Assembly: GCF_000294775.2 (NCBI RefSeq)
Contig: NZ_CP015506.1
Location: 4,997,501 to 5,061,500, forward strand
Source of the DNA: Cytobacillus oceanisediminis 2691
Lineage (GTDB): Bacteria; Bacillota; Bacilli; Bacillales; Cytobacillaceae
Direction: 5' to 3'
DNA: 64,000 nt
This document shows positions 25,143 through 33,722 of this stretch, piece by piece. The notes under the pieces are model-generated. The model did no database searches, was not told where the DNA came from, and saw only the letters and a list, made by a program, of their open reading frames with translations. Both the position numbers and the translations under genes were made by a program. Every line of letters begins with the position of its first letter. The first letter of the stretch is position 1.

Positions 25143-27178
25143 GATTTTAATAATCCCCCTTCTAATTTTTTTACCTTTCGAACAATGGTAGAAGGATTCA
25201 CTTCCAGCACACGGGCAATGCCCCGATAGGATTTCTCTGACTGTGACGCCTTATAGATCAGCTCTCTTTCAAGCAGATCTACAGCTTCTTTTAGCGGTAA
25301 TAACTGATTTACGACAATGGCTTGATCCTGACTCATTCCTTGGTTATCGCCTTTGCTAAATAAAGAAAGAACCTCCTGCTCCCCCACTTCGGGATTCGAA
25401 GCTGTTACGTATATTCTTTCAATCATATTGACGAGTTCCCTTACATTCCCTGGCCACTGATAATTAGTCAGAACCTGTATGGCTTTCTTGGTGAATTTGA
25501 GATGTTTGTGGTATTTTGCTGCAAACATCCTTGCATACGCATCAATTAGGATTGGAATATCTTCGACCCTTCTTCTTAATGGCGGAATTGCTATGGGGAT
25601 AACATTCAGCCTGTAAAATAAGTCCTCCCGAAAACTTCCTTCCACAACCAATTCTTTAAGATCCCTGTTGGTAGCTGCTATTACCCGCACATCAATCTTT
25701 GTCGTTTTGGATGATCCTACCCTGTTAATCTCCATTTCCTGCAATACCCTTAGAAGCTTGACCTGCAGGTGGTTTGGGATTTCCCCAATCTCGTCCAGAA
25801 AGATGGTTCCATTATCTGCTTGTTCAAATAAACCGGCTTTTCCCTTTTTTAAGGCACCTGTAAAGGCACCGCCTTCGTATCCAAAAAGCTCAGACTCCAT
25901 CAGTGATTCAGGAATAGCCCCACAATTCACCTTAATAAATGGCCCTTCCGACCTCGGACTCGACTGCTGGATCAGCTTGGCGATTTCCTCTTTCCCCACT
26001 CCCGATTCACCTGATAATAGAACCGTTACATCCACCTTTGCCACCTGCTGAACGGTCTCAAGCAGCCTTTCCATTTCAGGTGATTTGGCTATGAACGTCT
26101 CCGATCTCTCGGAAAGATGCATATGCTCCAATATCGACTTTGTTTTTGCCAGCTCACTTCTGAGCGCATCGAATTCAGTCATGTCCTTCACATTGATAAC
26201 AACTCTATCAATTTGATTGCTGCTGTTCTTAATGGGATTTGCCGTTATAATTAATGAATTTTTATTGTCTTTGCTTGTTTCCATGATGTTATGCGATCTG
26301 CCCTTAGCTTCTACCTGCCGGGCGATATCTTTTATGTAGTCAGGACTCTCATTTCTTACATCAAAAAGCTGCCTGAAGCTCTGGTTGCATTTAATAATGG
26401 CTCCTTCCCCATCGGTAATGCAGATTCCGTCTGTAGAGTTATCCAGTATCGTTTCCTGTTCCTTCAAGAGCTGCTTGACGGATTCAAGTTCACTCGATAC
26501 AAATTCGATTTCTGAAATATCCTGAAAGACACCAACCGCTCCCACAAGAGTTTTGCCATCATAGAGCGGTGTTCGATGGGTTAAATATTTTCTTTTTCCT
26601 ACCCGGTACTTTTCTGTATGTCCCTTTCCTGTACGGATAACATTCAATAACCCGCTTGGAGTGACAACATCTGTCAAAAACTTGCCAAGGGCTTTCTCCT
26701 TAGTTGTCATAGCCATTTTTTCTGCCGGAGGATTCATTGAGGTAATCCTTCCCTCCAAATCGATGGAAAGAATCCCATTATGTGCCGAATTAAAAATAGC
26801 ATCCATTCGATTGAGCTCCACCTGAGAAGTTCTGGCATAGGCGGCCAGATACTGTTCTTTTGTCAGGAAACCGGTGATCTGCCTGCTTTTATTAAGGATT
26901 GGCCAGATTTCCTGATCATTGAGCTTTATATTGTTTAATTCATCCATTTCGTTAAGGAAACAAAAGTCAGTCTGGTAAATTTCTGATAGTACCTTATGTT
27001 GATTTAACAAACCTTCTAATAGATTATGCTCTGTAAAGCATCCCGCTAACTCATCTCTAACGTTATAGACCAGCCCGCCTTTCATATGGGATTCAAGTAA
27101 GGTTTTTGCAGCTCTATCGATGTAATCGTTTTCAAAAAATTTAATAGAAGTACGAGTCATCGCGTCTTTTACTAACAA
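25139..27178 (-). CDS. Sigma-54-dependent activator (CBS-PAS-PAS-AAA-HTH)
   Basis: A bacterial enhancer-binding protein of about 679 residues. In order: CBS-like domain (about 1-115), two PAS domains (about 125-225 and 240-340), the AAA+ domain with Walker A GESGVGKE, the sigma-54 contact loop GAFTGA and Walker B TIFLDEIGE, and a C-terminal HTH (GIARVLEVNPSTIVRKV). No receiver domain, so it senses a ligand directly. TTG at 27178 is preferred: AGGGAGCGGG precedes it, and the ATG at 27205 would lie only about 5 bases after the start predicted from the -12 element. It heads the 15-gene acid-degradation operon and so should autoregulate. Confidence 0.88.
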   Translation of the reverse strand: MLVKDAMTRTSIKFFENDYIDRAAKTLLESHMKGGLVYNVRDELAGCFTEHNLLEGLLNQHKVLSEIYQTDFCFLNEMDELNNIKLNDQEIWPILNKSRQITGFLTKEQYLAAYARTSQVELNRMDAIFNSAHNGILSIDLEGRITSMNPPAEKMAMTTKEKALGKFLTDVVTPSGLLNVIRTGKGHTEKYRVGKRKYLTHRTPLYDGKTLVGAVGVFQDISEIEFVSSELESVKQLLKEQETILDNSTDGICITDGEGAIIKCNQSFRQLFDVRNESPDYIKDIARQVEAKGRSHNIMETSKDNKNSLIITANPIKNSSNQIDRVVINVKDMTEFDALRSELAKTKSILEHMHLSERSETFIAKSPEMERLLETVQQVAKVDVTVLLSGESGVGKEEIAKLIQQSSPRSEGPFIKVNCGAIPESLMESELFGYEGGAFTGALKKGKAGLFEQADNGTIFLDEIGEIPNHLQVKLLRVLQEMEINRVGSSKTTKIDVRVIAATNRDLKELVVEGSFREDLFYRLNVIPIAIPPLRRRVEDIPILIDAYARMFAAKYHKHLKFTKKAIQVLTNYQWPGNVRELVNMIERIYVTASNPEVGEQEVLSLFSKGDNQGMSQDQAIVVNQLLPLKEAVDLLERELIYKASQSEKSYRGIARVLEVNPSTIVRKVKKLEGGLLKS

Positions 27179-27219
27179 TTTTCCCGCTCCCTCTGAGTGA
27201 TTCACTCATAAATTATTAA

Positions 27220-27235
27220 TGCAAGAAGTATGCCA
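27220..27235 (-). promoter_or_regulatory. Sigma-54 (-24/-12) promoter of the long operon
   Basis: On the minus strand TGGCATACTTCTTGCA matches the consensus TGGCAC-N5-TTGCW except for one base, with exact GG-to-GC spacing. It lies 42 bases before the chosen activator start. Confidence 0.88.
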
Positions 27236-27309
27236 ACATTAGAAAATTAATAAAATGCTGATATTTCTCACATTTTGTAATATTTAAACTATATATCCAC
27301 TAAAAAAAT

Positions 27310-27340
27310 GTTGCAATACCGCAACAGGTGTTGCGGCAAC
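27310..27340 (-). promoter_or_regulatory. Upstream activator sites (GTTGC/GCAAC palindromes)
   Basis: GTTGC-N6-GCAAC at 27310-27325 is followed by GTTGC-N1-GCAAC at 27330-27340. They lie about 100-130 bases upstream of the predicted sigma-54 transcription start, the usual position for enhancer sites. Confidence 0.7.
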
Positions 27341-27413
27341 GCATTAAAGGTTGAATAAAACAAGTTTGCAAAAGGGAAAAGCACCTATTTATCCTGTTTA
27401 TCCTTTTAATTTC

Positions 27414-27429
27414 GTTGCGTTTTAGCAAC
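27414..27429 (-). promoter_or_regulatory. Distal activator site
   Basis: A third GTTGC-N6-GCAAC palindrome, identical in arm and spacing to the one at 27310-27325, about 205-220 bases upstream of the sigma-54 start. Confidence 0.6.
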
Positions 27430-27507
27430 ACTACTTGAATTTAATAAATAGAAAGGAGAGCCTCGTTGGCGACAGGCCTGGTACAATTTTTTCAAAAAAA
27501 ACAAAAA

Positions 27508-27534
27508 GGGACTCCACATCAAAGTGAAGTCCCC
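27508..27534 (-). terminator. Terminator of the ascorbate-type PTS operon
   Basis: GGGACT and AGTCCC arms with an inner CAC/GTG pairing form a hairpin; on the minus strand it is followed by TTTTTGTTTTTTTT. Confidence 0.85.
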
Positions 27535-27546
27535 ATAATAACTAGA

Positions 27547-28809
27547 TTAAGAAAATAGTTTAATAAGGAAGCTCAATAAAATCCCCACAACCCCAAAGTC
27601 CGAGTCTCCAAAAGTAGTTCCTTCAAACCCTAGTGATCCCAGAACCGGCAGCAATAAGGCCGGAAGGAATGAGATTAATAGACCGTTGGCAAATGCTCCG
27701 ATCATTGCTCCTCGTCTGCCTCCAGTGGCATTTCCGAAAACCCCTGCCGCTGCACCTGTGAAGAAGTGCGGAATCAGGCCTGGCACAATTATTTTCAGGC
27801 CGAATAATGGAAGAAGGAACATGGAAAGCAAACCAGCTACGAAGCTGAATAGGAATCCGATAATAACTGCATTTGGAGCAAAAGGGAACACTGCCGGGCA
27901 ATCAAGGGCAGGCTTCGCATCTTTAACCACTTTATCAGCGATTCCTTTAAAAGCTGGAACGATTTCTGCAATCAGCATCCGCACACCGGCAAGGACTACA
28001 TATACACCAGCTGCAAACGTAATGGCCTGCATGAGCGAGAATACAAGGAAGTTAACTCCGCCGCTCAATTCAGATTCTACATAGCCTTTTCCGGCGATCG
28101 GCGCCACAACCAGGAAGAGAATCGTCATTGTGAGAGACATCGCAACAGATGTATCGCGCAGGAATCCAAGTGATTTTGGCACTTTGATATCCTCCGTCGA
28201 TTTGGATTTATCCCCTACACGCTTTCCAATAAAGCCGGAAACAAAGTAGCCGAAAGATCCAAAGTGGCCGACAGCTATGCTGTCATTGCCAGTGATTTCG
28301 CGTACATACGGCTGGACAAGCGCAGGCATGAATACCATTAATAATCCCAGAATAATAGACCCGATAATGATCAGCGGAAGCCCTGTTACTCCGCCAGTTG
28401 CGAATACAGCTGAGATCAGGCAAGCCATGAATAAAGTATGATGGCCGGTAAGGAAAATATATTTAAACGGTGTAAAACGGGCAATTATTATGTTCATGAC
28501 CATCCCGAAAAGCATGATCATCGCAGTTTCTTTCCCAAATGTCTGCTGGGCAATCGCTACGATGGCTTCGTTGTTCGGAATAACGCCCTGGATATGAAAA
28601 GCCTTTTCAAACATTTTTCCGAAAATATCAAGTGAGCCTATTAAGATGCTTGCTCCTCCATTCAGGATGAGAAAGCCCATAATCGTTTTAAGCGTACCTG
28701 ATATAACATCGGCAATGCCCTTCTTCTGCAGAAGCAAGCCAAACAAGGCGAATAAACCAACCAGGATGGCGGGCGTGCCCAGTATATCATTCATGATAAA
28801 ATCAAACAT
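27547..28809 (-). CDS. ulaA: PTS ascorbate-type transporter, IIC component
   Basis: A 420-residue polytopic protein of the UlaA/SgaT PTS IIC family, with family segments such as TGHHTLFMACLISAVFATGG and GAAAGVFGNATGGRRGA. It forms the membrane channel that takes up and helps phosphorylate its sugar. The substrate may be L-ascorbate or a related sugar acid; no ascorbate-6-phosphate catabolic genes (ulaD-F, ulaG) are next to it, so the substrate is uncertain. Confidence 0.85.
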   Translation of the reverse strand: MFDFIMNDILGTPAILVGLFALFGLLLQKKGIADVISGTLKTIMGFLILNGGASILIGSLDIFGKMFEKAFHIQGVIPNNEAIVAIAQQTFGKETAMIMLFGMVMNIIIARFTPFKYIFLTGHHTLFMACLISAVFATGGVTGLPLIIIGSIILGLLMVFMPALVQPYVREITGNDSIAVGHFGSFGYFVSGFIGKRVGDKSKSTEDIKVPKSLGFLRDTSVAMSLTMTILFLVVAPIAGKGYVESELSGGVNFLVFSLMQAITFAAGVYVVLAGVRMLIAEIVPAFKGIADKVVKDAKPALDCPAVFPFAPNAVIIGFLFSFVAGLLSMFLLPLFGLKIIVPGLIPHFFTGAAAGVFGNATGGRRGAMIGAFANGLLISFLPALLLPVLGSLGFEGTTFGDSDFGVVGILLSFLIKLFS

Positions 28810-28895
28810 GTTTACCCCTCCTTTTAAATCCTCTGTATCTATCTTTCATCTAACAGTTTTTCAGGTTATACTGTATTTGTTCTTTTTATTTTTCA

Positions 28896-28924
28896 GCGGG
28901 CGAGTCTATCGCCTGCTCTTTTTT
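28896..28924. other. Hairpin between IIB and IIC genes
   Basis: GCGGGCGA and TCGCCTGC form an 8-bp stem with a 5-base loop. The T-run is on the plus strand side, so for the minus-strand operon it is not an ordinary terminator. It may protect or separate the IIC part of the mRNA, or be a relic. Confidence 0.35.
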
Positions 28925-28930
28925 TCTCTA

Positions 28931-29200
28931 TTATGATAAATGGGATTCCAATGCAGCTTTTAGCTCGTTTTGGTCAAGGATGTTTGTCAAACCAATGATC
29001 GTTCTTGTTCCGTCATCCAAAGTGGAAATCAGGTCTTTAGATCCCAGGTAGATATCCGCTTTTTCAGATTTAGCCGTAGTTAAATCAGTATGTGAAACAT
29101 CTGCTTCCACTCCCAGTTGGCTTAAAACTGTTTTCACGTTCATTTCTACGATAAAGCTGCTTCCAAGTCCGTTTCCGCACACTACCAGAATTTTTTTCAT
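28931..29200 (-). CDS. ulaB: PTS ascorbate-type IIB component
   Basis: An 89-residue cytosolic phosphocarrier with the active-site loop VVCGNGLGSS (Cys8 is the phosphorylation site). It passes phosphate from the IIA domain (found here fused to the regulator encoded upstream) to the incoming sugar bound by IIC. Confidence 0.88.
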   Translation of the reverse strand: MKKILVVCGNGLGSSFIVEMNVKTVLSQLGVEADVSHTDLTTAKSEKADIYLGSKDLISTLDDGTRTIIGLTNILDQNELKAALESHLS

Positions 29201-29213
29201 TTTTATTTCCTCC

Positions 29214-31331
29214 TTAGTCTTGTGAATATTGGTTAATAATTTCTAATACGTCAGCTTGAGTATCAGCATTCTGCAGTTTTTCAAGGTTATCGCTGTCAGA
29301 CAGCATTTTAGACAGCTGGGATAATGCTTTTAAATGGGTTTCATTATCGATGGCTGCCAGCACAAAGAATAATCTTACCTGATGCTCCGGCTTTTCCGAA
29401 AAAGCACAGCTTTCCTTTAATTGCAGGAAGCTCATTCCCAGCTTGTTCACGCCAGCTTCAGGGCGGGCATGAGGAAGGGCTATTCCCGGCGCGATGACAA
29501 TATATGGTCCCATTTCATTCACGTTTTCAATCATGGCATCAATATAATGCTGGCTGATGGATTGATCGGCCAATAGCGGCTGTGATGCCATTTGCAGTGC
29601 TTCCTGCCAGCTTGCAGCCGAATCTGCAAATTGAATTTTATCGGCGGTTAGAACTTCATTTAACATTGGCTTTTGATCCACCTCACTTTTTGCTTCTTTA
29701 TTTGATTGATAGTAAACCTTCAATTCCTGGATCAGCATGCTTTCGTCATTTATATCTGCATGCTTCCGGATAATGTCCATCAATGCGTCTATGTTTTCTG
29801 ATTTCGGCCTTTTTTCTGATGCCTGAACCTGCTTAAGCAGAGATTCCTTCTCAGACGGGTTAAGAATCGGATTTACAATAAGCACCGGTACATGTTTCCG
29901 AGATACTGGCGCTGTCGAAATGACAAAGTCCAAATCTGCCAGGGACGCTTTCTCATATTCACGGACGGTGTATACATTCGCCACATCGACAAACGGCATG
30001 AGATCTTCAATTTGTTTCTGAAGGATTCGGGACGTGCCGATTCCGCTGGCACACACCACAGCTGCTTTTTTGCGGGCTTCCACCCTGACGCCTTCTTTAT
30101 CAATCCATCCTCCAAAGTGCATCGCAATATAGGCCGCTTCATCATCAGATACTTTTTTGCCCAGCACGTATTCAAAATGATGAACCACTTTTTTGGTTAG
30201 GATAAACAGATCCTGATAAGACTCCTGTACAGATTTGGATAATGGATTCTCCAGTTCGATCCCATATTTGATTCGAAAGTAAGCGGGCTTTAAATGAATC
30301 AATAAATTCCGTTCAAGCTCCTTCCGATTTTGAAAAAATACGCACGCATATTTTTGAAAATCATCGACCATTCTTACTGCCATTGATTTAAGGATATCAA
30401 GGTCCTGGTTTTCCAGCTCATGTGTATCATAGTCGCTTATTTTCGCACCCAACAGGTAGGTTGCAAGATAACAGGCTTCATCATCAGGAACTTCAAGCTG
30501 GAAACCGCTTTCAATTTTCCGGCAAATAAATCGAGCAGCGGTGTACTCTTTTGTTTCTTTAATGACCTGTTTTTCAACAGGATCCATCTTGATGTATTTT
30601 TCCTGGTTAAACCTTTTGATCAGCATAAATATATGGGCACTCAGCGTCTCCATTACTTCATCTGTGTAATGAACACCGGAAAATGATTCACTTTCATTCA
30701 GAATCTCATAGATCGTTTCTAAATCAGTACGCTGAAACATTTCAGGTGACAGTCCAGGCGTGTCCTGGATGGTTAACTGAACTTCGGATAATAGATCATT
30801 CCAGCCGCGATTGGTTAAAACCTGTGATAGGCAGTAAATCAGCATTTTCCGCTTATCCTGCTCCTCACCGGCAATAAAGTAGCCTGAAGATTTATGGAAA
30901 TTCAACTGAACCTGGAACTGGTTAAGCTGCTTTTTTAATTCCTTGATATCTGCCAGAAGCGTACTTCTGCTGACACCCAGCTTATCCATCAGATCCTGCA
31001 GATAAATGGTTTTCTCGCGGGTCAGGATGAGTATGGCAGTCCAGGCCATTCTTTCTTTTCGTGAAAACTCATAACCGGCAGCTTTATCAAACGAATGCAG
31101 CCGCTGTTTAACCTGCTGCTTTTCTTCTTCATCAAGAAAAAATCCAGCAGCACGGATATACTTCAGCTCATCTAAACCCTGGTCTTTGAGCCAGCTATTA
31201 ATTTTGTCAACATCATAATAAACGGTCCGCTTGGAAATCTGTAATTCTTCCATAAGCTCCTGCGGAGAAACATGTGTAGGCGCATGGACCATTTTCGTCA
31301 AGATCGTCATGCAGCGCTGGTCAAGAATCAT
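29214..31331 (-). CDS. PRD-containing transcription activator with IIB-like and IIA domains
   Basis: A 705-residue MtlR/LicR-type regulator: two N-terminal HTH segments (about 1-160), PRD1 and PRD2 (about 180-400, with conserved histidines such as IAMHFGGW), a IIB-like domain (AAVVCASGIGTSRIL, Cys near 427) and a C-terminal EIIA-2 domain (GIALPHARPE, active His). Phosphorylation by the PTS controls activity. As no separate IIA gene is seen, its IIA domain may also supply phosphate to the IIB protein. It is the first gene of the PTS operon. Confidence 0.88.
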   Translation of the reverse strand: MILDQRCMTILTKMVHAPTHVSPQELMEELQISKRTVYYDVDKINSWLKDQGLDELKYIRAAGFFLDEEEKQQVKQRLHSFDKAAGYEFSRKERMAWTAILILTREKTIYLQDLMDKLGVSRSTLLADIKELKKQLNQFQVQLNFHKSSGYFIAGEEQDKRKMLIYCLSQVLTNRGWNDLLSEVQLTIQDTPGLSPEMFQRTDLETIYEILNESESFSGVHYTDEVMETLSAHIFMLIKRFNQEKYIKMDPVEKQVIKETKEYTAARFICRKIESGFQLEVPDDEACYLATYLLGAKISDYDTHELENQDLDILKSMAVRMVDDFQKYACVFFQNRKELERNLLIHLKPAYFRIKYGIELENPLSKSVQESYQDLFILTKKVVHHFEYVLGKKVSDDEAAYIAMHFGGWIDKEGVRVEARKKAAVVCASGIGTSRILQKQIEDLMPFVDVANVYTVREYEKASLADLDFVISTAPVSRKHVPVLIVNPILNPSEKESLLKQVQASEKRPKSENIDALMDIIRKHADINDESMLIQELKVYYQSNKEAKSEVDQKPMLNEVLTADKIQFADSAASWQEALQMASQPLLADQSISQHYIDAMIENVNEMGPYIVIAPGIALPHARPEAGVNKLGMSFLQLKESCAFSEKPEHQVRLFFVLAAIDNETHLKALSQLSKMLSDSDNLEKLQNADTQADVLEIINQYSQD

Positions 31332-31514
31332 CGGGAGCGCTCCCTCCTTTAACTGATTCTATAATAGTAAGTTTGCAAAAAGTCAGACTCTAAATTCATC
31401 GAATTGTCTGCTTACTACGTATTATACTCCTGTATTACACAAATTGAAGTCCGAATTCTGTAAGGTGGTTTTTGCAAGGATTGGACTCATGGATAATCAG
31501 CTGAAAAAAAAAAA

Positions 31515-31536
31515 ACTTCCTGATTGAATAGGAAGT
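31515..31536 (-). terminator. Terminator of the anchored protein gene
   Basis: ACTTCC/GGAAGT arms around TGATTGAATA; on the minus strand followed by about eleven T residues. Confidence 0.8.
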
Positions 31537-31547
31537 GGAGGATATGC

Positions 31548-32111
31548 TTATTCATTTCCCTTAACAATGTGTCCATCTGCATCATAAACTGTAACCTCAA
31601 CCGGCAATTTAATTTCATCTTTCTCGAAAACAGCATACCAAACCCACAAGTTATCCCGAACAAGAAAGCGGGTTGGCTGGATATTTCCCTCACTGTTAAT
31701 TATGATGGTCTTGGCATCATCTTCAGCAAATCCATATAGGATGGCAAAATCCTTCTCAGATTTATTATCTGCCCGCCAGTCGATGGCTCCCCTATCTCCT
31801 TTTTCTTCGCTGAATTCCTGGAAATCCATCATCGGATATATGAACTTCTTAAATTCTGTAAATTCCTGATTGGTCAGAACAGGGATAATTCCCGAATTGG
31901 TTTCTGCAAAAACCAAGCGTGAATGGGGGTCAACCAAAAGAATCCGCTGGCAGTCTTCGCCAAATTGTTCTGAAACTCTTTCACAGATATCCTTTTCCAG
32001 GGAAACAGCAGGGATAACTGGCTTTGCAGGTTCTGCGGTGTATGAAGCCAAAAAATAAATTACACCGAATATTAATCCTAAGCTGAGTACTGCCAGTAAA
32101 CTTTTTTTCAT
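31548..32111 (-). CDS. Membrane-anchored or secreted protein of unknown function
   Basis: A 187-residue protein with an uncleaved or cleaved N-terminal signal (MKKSLLAVLSLGLIFGVIYF) and a soluble part carrying two cysteines close together (KDICERVSEQFGEDC), which could form a disulfide outside the cell. No family is recognised. ATG at 32111 is chosen since AGGGGGG lies 8 bases upstream; GTG at 32120 would be too close. It is a single gene with its own terminator. Confidence 0.65.
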   Translation of the reverse strand: MKKSLLAVLSLGLIFGVIYFLASYTAEPAKPVIPAVSLEKDICERVSEQFGEDCQRILLVDPHSRLVFAETNSGIIPVLTNQEFTEFKKFIYPMMDFQEFSEEKGDRGAIDWRADNKSEKDFAILYGFAEDDAKTIIINSEGNIQPTRFLVRDNLWVWYAVFEKDEIKLPVEVTVYDADGHIVKGNE

Positions 32112-32173
32112 CTCACTCACCCCCCTCTAATTCTTATCATATTATATTTTTCAAGAAATAAAAGATAAAAAGA

Positions 32174-32212
32174 AAAAGCGAATCCCGCATATGCTCAGCG
32201 AAATTCGCTTTT
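32174..32212 (-). terminator. Terminator of the ROK-ABC-lyase operon
   Basis: AAAAGCGAAT and ATTCGCTTTT form a 10-bp stem with a large internal loop; on the minus strand the right flank is TTCTTTTTATC. Confidence 0.7.
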
Positions 32213-32216
32213 CAAA

Positions 32217-33707
32217 TTAAAATGTAAAGTTAATCAAATTCTCCCGCTTCTCCTTAAGCCCTCTCACAGTCCCCTCATAGCTCAGCAGATCCCCTGTGAG
32301 GGTTTCATTCCGATCCTTGATCATTCTCGAGACCTCATCCGGATTCGGTCCTCCCTGAAGGCTGCGGATCTGCACAAAGTATTCAGGAGAAATGATTTTC
32401 TTCCACTCTTCCTCTGACAGGGCAACAGGGACATATCCCTGAATGACTTCATTTACGTCCGCCACTTTCCAGTCGCACAGTTCTTTCTGATCCTTCACGG
32501 TTTGTTTTGAAATATAGCTGGCAATGGAGTGAGCCTTCCGGAACGGTATGCTGTAGTCTCTTGCCAGAGTGTCCGCCAGTTCGGTGATCGTGATGCACGA
32601 CTTTTTGGCCATTTCTTTTGCATGGTCTTTATTGACTTTTAAAGTGGCAATCACTGCGTACATCAGCTTTAATACCCGATTGGCATTCGTAAAAGCGCGA
32701 TACAGATGAGGCTGGAGATCATCTTCTGTATCAACGATATCCCCAAATGGCGTATTATGAACCATGTTCATGGCTGCATATGCTTCACCGTAGGCGCTGC
32801 TGGCAATGGATCTGGAGTGCTCAATGGAAACCGGGTTCCTTTTTTGAGGCATAATGCTGCTTACCTGCACGTAAGGATCCGCCACCTGGAAGGTGCCAAA
32901 CTCTCTTGTTACATGCTGAAGGAAGTCCTGGATCCACCGGCCGGTATTCACCATGCAGGTCATCAGGGCTGATGAGGTTTCCAGCAGGTAATCTGCTCCC
33001 GCAATCGAGTCATACGAGTTTTCAATAATTCCTTCAAATCCCAATAGGTCACGGGTGCGGTCCCTGCAAATCGGAAAACCGGTCGTCGTAAGAGCCGCTG
33101 CACCGAGCGAGGATTTGTTAACGGTTTTATAAGCAGCCCAAAGCCGTTTAATATCCCTTTGGAGAACATCATAAACAGCCAGGAGATAATGCCCCAAAGT
33201 GGTCGGCTGGGCCGGCTGTGTATGGGTATAGCCGGTCATATAGGTCTCTTTATGCTCTTCAGCCTGCTCCAGCAATGCCTCACTAAGCTGATAAGCACTT
33301 CCAAGGAGCTGCAGCAAATGTTCTCTAAGCACCAGCCTGTACATCGCGATCCCCATATCATTCCGGCTCCGGGCAATGTGGATTTTTCCGGCCAATTCAT
33401 CGCCAATCTCTTCTCCTATTTTCGCTTCCATCATAAAAAAGAGATCTTCAAATTGAGGCTGGTAGGATAATGAGCTGGTGTCTGACATTGCCACTTTATT
33501 AATTCCTTCCAGCATGGTTCTTGCTTCTTCTTCAGGAATGATCCCCTTTTCTGCCAGCATGATCACATGTGCCCGATGAATATCGAACATGACATGGAAC
33601 AGATAGTCCCGCTGGTCATTAAAAACGGGCATCAGCAGTTCTTCTGCATATGTTTTGCCGGGAAAGACAAGGCCTTCATTTTTAATAAACTCTTCTAATT
33701 TGCTCAT
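32217..33707 (-). CDS. Argininosuccinate-lyase-family C-N lyase (not ArgH)
   Basis: A 496-residue member of the aspartase/fumarase/argininosuccinate lyase superfamily, with THTQPAQPTT and the signature SSIMPQKRNPV carrying the catalytic loop. It eliminates an amine to leave fumarate or a similar unsaturated acid. The gene closes an operon with an Fe/polyamine-type ABC importer and a ROK regulator, with no argG or other arginine genes, so a catabolic role on an imported N-substituted aspartate-like compound (as for EDDS lyase in the same family) is more likely than arginine synthesis. That substrate is inference. Confidence 0.75.
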   Translation of the reverse strand: MSKLEEFIKNEGLVFPGKTYAEELLMPVFNDQRDYLFHVMFDIHRAHVIMLAEKGIIPEEEARTMLEGINKVAMSDTSSLSYQPQFEDLFFMMEAKIGEEIGDELAGKIHIARSRNDMGIAMYRLVLREHLLQLLGSAYQLSEALLEQAEEHKETYMTGYTHTQPAQPTTLGHYLLAVYDVLQRDIKRLWAAYKTVNKSSLGAAALTTTGFPICRDRTRDLLGFEGIIENSYDSIAGADYLLETSSALMTCMVNTGRWIQDFLQHVTREFGTFQVADPYVQVSSIMPQKRNPVSIEHSRSIASSAYGEAYAAMNMVHNTPFGDIVDTEDDLQPHLYRAFTNANRVLKLMYAVIATLKVNKDHAKEMAKKSCITITELADTLARDYSIPFRKAHSIASYISKQTVKDQKELCDWKVADVNEVIQGYVPVALSEEEWKKIISPEYFVQIRSLQGGPNPDEVSRMIKDRNETLTGDLLSYEGTVRGLKEKRENLINFTF

Positions 33708-33722
33708 TTTTTCAACTCCGTT

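Noticed and set aside
32217-33707. Housekeeping argH
   Set aside because: No argG or other arginine genes; co-operonic with ABC importer and ROK regulator.
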